A stretch of DNA of 64,000 nt from Calycina herbarum (lineage: Eukaryota > Ascomycota > Leotiomycetes > Helotiales > Pezizellaceae). A program made the position numbers and the translations under genes. Shown here piece after piece: positions 58,945 to 64,000 of the stretch. The notes beneath the pieces are model-generated. The model was not told the DNA's origin. It saw only the letters and a list, made by a program, of their open reading frames with translations, and ran no database searches. The number at the start of each line of letters is the position of its first letter. Positions within the stretch are counted from its first letter, which is position 1. The DNA is taken from the NCBI GenBank assembly GCA_001414485.1, contig LLEY01000002.1, positions 186,001 through 250,000 on the forward strand, read 5' to 3'.

Positions 58945-59583
58945 ATAACAGAATATTAAAATATATATAGAATTATATATAAATAAATAAAAAGAGAGTG
59001 TTTTTAGTATTATTAACTACTAAGACCAAGTATAAGAAATAGTACTACGTTTCGTATCTACTAGGAGACAGTCTTATTATAACGTAACTTCTTTATTTTA
59101 AGCTTTAATTAATTAACTATTAATTATATAATAATAAATATATATTATTAATATATATAATTACTGATATTAAGCTTTATAAGCCTTATAAATACTTAGA
59201 TATAAATATTCTATTCTCTCTATATTAGCTAGAAAGTATCTATAACACCTGCTATTTCAGCTTCTAGTAAGAGGCTCTTTAGTTAAGCTACTCTAATTAT
59301 TTCAAAGCAATGTAATAGACTCTCTTAAGAGACCTTTGAAGCTATTACTAGCTTAAAGAGCTAGGGCTTCTATATAGAGAAAGAGACAGAAGAAGAGAAG
59401 AAGGAGAGAGTAAAGAAGAAGAAAGAAGAGAAGAAGAACGGAAAGAAAGAGCCCGAGTTTAAGAATAACTACTTTATTATTAATTAGTATATATATATAA
59501 TTATATAGTAATTAATTATATTAATCTAATTAATTATAATTAATTAAAACCTATTAATATAACCTAATCAAGGAACCTATTAA
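58945..59583. other. RIP-mutated AT-rich sequence, 3' part of the outer transposon
   Basis: Very AT-rich. A purine-rich strip at 59380-59460 (GAAGAGAAG repeats) resembles a Lys/Glu-rich coding tail, but I cannot place it in a known protein. TTAATTAA-type runs follow. Confidence 0.4.
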
Positions 59584-59642
59584 TTCTAATCTAATCTAAT
59601 CTAATTATATTAACTAGATTAATAAGTAATTAATTAATTAAT
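59584..59642. repeat. TAATC-rich repeat, right edge of the nested block
   Basis: TAATC units, then CTAGATTAATAAGTAATTAA and TTAATTAATTT, matching the order seen at 34445-34502. Confidence 0.6.
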
Positions 59643-59687
59643 TTGTTCTTACGCTACCGACTAATAATAACCTAGATATAACGAAAC

Positions 59688-60132
59688 TTAAACGAACTAA
59701 ACAAAGATAACTAAGTCTTAAAGGTTAGTATATAAGTAAAAAGTACAGATACGCTAGGTTGTTTACTTAGAAGTAAACTCGTTACTTATATCAAAGATAT
59801 TAAATAAGATAATAAGATTAATAACTAAAGTTAAGTACGAAGCTTCTATCTAATAACAGATATACTAGTCTTTTATAAAACCTTCGTTTCTTTCTAGGTA
59901 GATAGAATCGTTTATCGTCCTAGTTAACTAGATCGCCTAAGTCGCTAGTCGACCTAGGTAATCCCCTTATCACGTGATCTCTAACACGTTTCTAATAGTA
60001 AGATCCTAGAATTCTAAATACCTTTTATATTATAGATTCTCTTCTATATTACCTTCTATTTCCTAGACGTTATATCTTATTCTATTAGAGTACTATCTAG
60101 ACTACTTACTATATAAAATTTAATTCGTAATA
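59688..60132 (-). repeat. 3' LTR of Ty3-B
   Basis: 445 bp. On the minus strand it starts TATTACGAATTA (TG now TA) and ends TTTCGTTATA. Long-form LTR with the 103-bp segment missing from the Ty3-A 5' LTR. Its middle (TGTTAGAGATCACGTG) differs from Ty3-A, so the two are diverged members of one family. Confidence 0.82.
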
Positions 60133-60222
60133 CTATCTCTCTCTTAGTCTAGCGTATCTCTATACTTAAGTATAGACTAAGAGATATCGTTAAGAGGCTA
60201 GTAGCCTCTTCTTATTTTTAAT

Positions 60223-60777
60223 ATACTATCTTCTAATAATAAGAAGCGTACTAAATATTAAGCTCTTAGATATTATATTAAATAATATAGCGACGAAATA
60301 TCCTCTTATATCTATTACGAAAAATCTCTTAATTTAGCTAGTAAGCTTTATTAATACGTCGCGATCTCTAGTAATTAATATTCCTATTATTCTATCTATA
60401 CTAGGTAAAGTAAATCCTACGATTACTATAAACGAAACCGAATACCTTTACTCTTAGACTAGGCTTCTATTAAGAAGTAGAAAGCCCGCCTTGATTCTTA
60501 AGAGGAAGAGACGATAGTAAAAATTCTCTAGCTTTAATAATAAAAGCGTCTTCTTCTTAAAAGAGAAAAGAAGATAATAGTAGCTAGTCTCGGTTCTCTT
60601 AATAAACTAGATACTACTAAAGACCTAGAAAAGAAAGAAAAGAAGAAATAGAAGAAGAAGAAGTATAGAGAAGAAGAGGCTACTAGGCTAGCTACTCTCT
60701 CTATCTCTAACTCTGCTTTTAACCTAGGACTTAACCTAGCCTTTCTTAAGTCCTTCTCTCTTAATTATAAGATATAG
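60223..60777 (+). pseudogene. Antisense Cys-rich and Lys/Glu-rich open frame in Ty3-B
   Basis: Opposite to pol, between pol and the 3' LTR. The frame runs 185 codons from an ATA (probably former ATG) at 60223 to TAG at 60775-60777 without frameshift: LSSNNKKRTKY, DEISSYIYYEKS, SYYSIYTR and KSYDYYKRNRIPLLLD (many Tyr probably from Cys), then a Lys/Glu-rich, coiled-coil-like stretch (KKYREEEATRLATL) and SISNSAFNLGLNLAFLKSF. Same position and strand relation as the frame at 51987-52343 in Ty3-A. Function unknown; a zinc-binding N-terminus followed by a coiled coil is an inference. Confidence 0.55.
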
Positions 60778-60799
60778 ACAACTCTAGATTTTAGTAGTA

Positions 60800-63700
60800 A
60801 AACTTCTAAAGTGCTTCTAAGCAATAGTTAAGGCTTCCTCTTAGTTCCTAAGTATTTTCTAAGTATAGGTAATCTAACTATTTAATTAAGTACTTAACTT
60901 ATTCTCTAATAAGTTTATAGTTAAGAATCCTCTTAACTTCGTACTTAGTGTTTAGGTTTACTAGTTAAATTTCTATAAATAGAGCTAGTAGCGCTCCTAG
61001 TAGTATTAGTTTAAGTAGAGATATATAGAATACTAGGTAGATATTTATTATTCTTAGTAATACTAATTTATAGTTTAAAGATTCTCTAACTTATTTAATT
61101 TTAAATAGTCTAAGTTTCTTATAGTCTAGTTTATCGCTTAGTCTCTTAGTATTAATATTCTTTTATACTAAGTAGACTTTATCTCTCTCTTTTAGTATAA
61201 GCTTCTAACTACGTCGTTTATTATAGTAGTACGCGTTTCTTTTAGTAATAAACTAGAAGTTCTTTATAAGTTCTTTATATAACCTCTTAATTTTTAAGAT
61301 CTAAATTTAAGTAAGTTAATTATTAATAGTTATAGATAGTAGTTCTTAATATACTATTAATTTATATCTATAATTAGTATAGAATAGTATAATAAGTATT
61401 ATTTCTATTATTAAACTATTATAAACAAACTATATAAGAGGTAGTAGTTCTACCTAGTTGTTTTACTAATAGTTTATATAATAACAAAGGTATATTTCAA
61501 CTATCTAATTATATATTCGTTTCCTCTATTTATCTATAAATAAAAGACTATAGATAGCTTTCTTTTTATATCTAATTATTTTATAAAAGCGATCTAAAAT
61601 TTAGAGATAAAGAGTTTATCTCTATCTAAGATTATTTCTTCTAGTAGTCTATATCTTAAGACTACTTCTCTAAGGAATACAAATACTAATTCCTTAGCTA
61701 TACTTAACTCTATATATAGTATTAAAATTATATATTTTATAAGTCGTTCTATAATAACTAGGATTAAGTTATACTTAACTCTTATTATTAGATCTTTAGA
61801 TTTTAGTAGTTTAATAATAAAATCCTAAGATATTAATTTCTAAGGTATTTATAGTATTAGAGTAGTGTTTATTTGTCTATATAGTATATAGTAGGAAGTC
61901 TTATTCTAGGTATAAGTATTATACTCTACTACTACTTTCTTAACTACTACTAATAACCTATTAACATAGTAGTTCTATTTTATACGCTAGAGAGTTCTTT
62001 GAATTCTCTAGTATCTATATACTAGTAATTTATATTATTCTCTAATAAATTCCTTTAAAATACTATCTAGAATAAAAATCTTATTATTATAGAAGATAAG
62101 TCTATTCTTTACTCTCTTACTTTTTATTCTAGGTAGGCTTTCCTAGCTATTTAAGCTAAATACTTCCTTGATTTTATTATACTAAGGTTCTCGAAGTTAT
62201 TCTACTATAGTAGCGACTTTATAGAATATTAGAGCTAAATCTCTGTTTTTAAGAGTCTTTAAGATTATAATCTTCTTATACTCTTTGTTTTCTTTATACC
62301 TAGGTATCTAGCTAAGAGTATTAGCCTAAGTATTTAATATTCTACTTATATAGTATATAATAATATTAAATCCTAATAATATATTAGACTATCTTACTAA
62401 TTATCTAGTCGTAAGTTCTTTTGTTTTTATAAACGTCTTTAAATTCTTATAGTTAGATAAAACTATAACTAAATGTTTTACTTCTTAAAAGTATATTCTC
62501 TAGTATTCTAAGGTTAGTACTATAGTATCTACTACTATGTCTAAGGCGTCTATTTCTATTATACTAGATTTGTCTATATTAAAATCGTATAAAATAGGTT
62601 TTTTTATAAACCTTACTTTAATCTTTTAAAAAGTGTTCTTAGCTTATTTATTCTAAATAAACTTAATAGCTTTTTTTACTAGTATTAACATTAGTTTAGT
62701 AATCTTCGTATAGTCTTAGATAAATAGATAGTAGAAGTTTATAAATCTAAGAAAGAACTATATATCCTTTATATTCTCTAGTAACTTCTAGTTTAAGATA
62801 TTCTAGATCTTTACTAGATCTATTTCTATCCTTTCTAAGCTAAATACCTATCTTAGAAAGAGTGTTTAAGTTACTTTAAACTCGTATTTTAAGAGTTTCA
62901 GCTAAGAGTCTACTTTTATAAGTTATTATAAAACTTTCTTAATATATCTCTTATACTTCTTCTTCTTTTCTAAGAAGATTAGAATATTATTTAGATAATA
63001 GATTACTATTACTCTTAGAAGATCTCTTAAAATATTATTATTTTATCTCTAGTATATAGCTAGTATATTATATAGTCTAAATAGTATAACTATATATTTA
63101 TAAAGACCTAATAGTAAGACGAGTACTGTTTTCTATTCGTCTCTAACTTTTATTTATATAAGTCTATAAACGTTTTATTAATCTAGTTTTATAAATCGTA
63201 CTATCTTATCTAACTTATTCCGTAAGTACTAGCTAGCTAGTATTAGATAAGCGTTCTTAACTATAGTATTATTAACTTCTCTATAATTAATATATACTCT
63301 TCTATCCAGGTCGTTCTTTTTCTTAATAATAAGTATATTCGAGGTAATTAGTAACTTAGATTTCCTAATATATTCTTTCTTAATATCTTCTTTTATATAA
63401 CTTTCTATTCTCTATAGACTTTTCTAGTTATACGACTAAAGCTTCTGCTTTAAGAGATAATAACTCTCTTTTAACTTAATCTTATAATCCTATAGACGAT
63501 GTTCTAATAAGGCTTATAAGTCTTCTAGGTTTTTAAATAATACTTTAAATTCTTTATACTATATAGGTATTTTGTTATTAGCTGTCTTACTAACCTATAG
63601 AGGACCCTAAGCTAGGTGTCCTAGTATATTAGAAGAGGTAGTACTAACCTTATTCTAGTCTTTAAGTTATAATTATAAACTAATATAATTATATTAACTA

Positions 63701-64000
63701 TAGGTTATTATTTAAGTCTTCTAGTTAATATCTAGATTATATTCTTAAATCTATAATATACTAAGTATTACTTTTTTACTCTCTATTTTAATAATATCGA
63801 ATTATATATCTAAGTAATATCCTTTAATATTAACTTTTATTAGAATAGTTTATTAATTAATAATTCTATTTTAGTATACAACGTCTGTTCTATTAACTAC
63901 TCCTAGGCAGTATAGTCTTATACTTTTAATTAGAACGTTTAGCTTTTTTAGAGCTATTAGAGAAAAGAAATTACTTATTATTCTAGAGTTAATTAAGACT
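60800..64000 (-). pseudogene. Ty3-B pol, RIP-inactivated, 5' end outside the window
   Basis: From the window end downward: protease remains (SLIALKKLNVLIKSIRLYCL); reverse transcriptase with KKNDLDRRVYINYREVN near 63310 and YYLNNILIF near 62990 (YLDD now YLNN); TLFLRQVFSLERIEIDLV; RNase H partly missing near 62470-62590; integrase (YTQNKTSYYILYRQINTTL) near 61890; chromodomain (EVKRILNYKLIREQVKYLI) near 60930-60980. Stops and active-site D to N changes exclude function. Confidence 0.83.

Larger units (their letters stand above)
59688..64000 (-). mobile_element. Ty3/gypsy element Ty3-B, 3' portion, running past the window end
   Basis: The 3' LTR (59688-60132) is followed at higher coordinates by polypurine AAGAGAGAGATAG (minus strand), an antisense frame, and pol on the minus strand up to the window end. 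The sequence from 63000 to 64000 aligns with the protease region of Ty3-A (46860-47170), so it is the same family. It starts 45 bases beyond the TAATC repeat and is not interrupted inside the window. Confidence 0.87.

Noticed and set aside
34381..60132. Single giant mobile element such as a Starship
   Set aside because: No tyrosine-recombinase (DUF3435) captain and no cargo genes; all content is explained by nested TEs with their own target duplications.

Overview
The window is nuclear DNA of a filamentous ascomycete, probably a leotiomycete (a lineage guess from overall gene content, not a placement). Genes have short GT-AG introns with CTAAC-like branch sites. The gene set includes a gluconeogenesis Zn2Cys6 activator with a PAS domain, a DHA1 transporter and relics of HET, DUF6536 and fungal-rhodopsin genes. 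Repeats have decayed almost only by C:G to T:A changes that turn CAG/CAA/TGG codons into stops, the pattern left by repeat-induced point mutation (RIP).

Layout. 0.9-2.7 kb: a RIP-mutated pogo/Fot1-like DNA transposon. 2.9-4.9 kb: two head-to-head pieces of a gag-only LTR retroelement. 6-9 kb: a pentapeptide-repeat-like gene and a pseudogene broken by a 14-bp tandem duplication. 10-20 kb: the conserved core, with the ERT1/AcuK-type activator (minus, 3 exons), a DHA1 MFS transporter (minus, 6 exons) and riboflavin kinase (plus, 2 exons). 20.5-22.7 kb: a MITE holding a second pogo-like element. 23-31.7 kb: a gene graveyard (HET, DUF6536-like, rhodopsin-domain and alpha/beta-hydrolase relics, broken by indels rather than RIP) around one apparently intact five-exon gene for a small secreted protein with 10 cysteines. 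32.2-33.4 kb: an intact single-exon gene for an Ulp1-like protein whose catalytic cysteine position is threonine.

34.4-60.1 kb is a nest of transposons five layers deep. A Tc1/mariner-like transposase gene is split by a solo LTR. The LTR is split by a Ty3 element (Ty3-C, TSD CTTAT). Ty3-C is split by a second Ty3 element (Ty3-A, TSD TCTAA). Ty3-A is split by a Ty1/copia element and by a third pogo-like element. From 59.7 kb to the window end lies a minus-strand Ty3 element related to Ty3-A (Ty3-B).

The most unusual signals are in the repeats. All three Ty3 elements carry an open frame antisense to pol, between pol and the 3' LTR; the one in Ty3-C shows an in-frame intron that can be spliced only from antisense RNA. 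All three pogo-like elements have terminal repeats built from 17-bp units. In the first two, three units sit at the transposase-start end and two at the other end. The 5' ends of several retroelements have largely escaped the mutation that erased the rest.

Boundaries of multi-exon genes were set by reading splice signals and checking that the frame closes; the totals for ERT1 (2151 nt), MFS (1668 nt), riboflavin kinase (687 nt) and the secreted protein (477 nt) are all divisible by three. No database search was possible.
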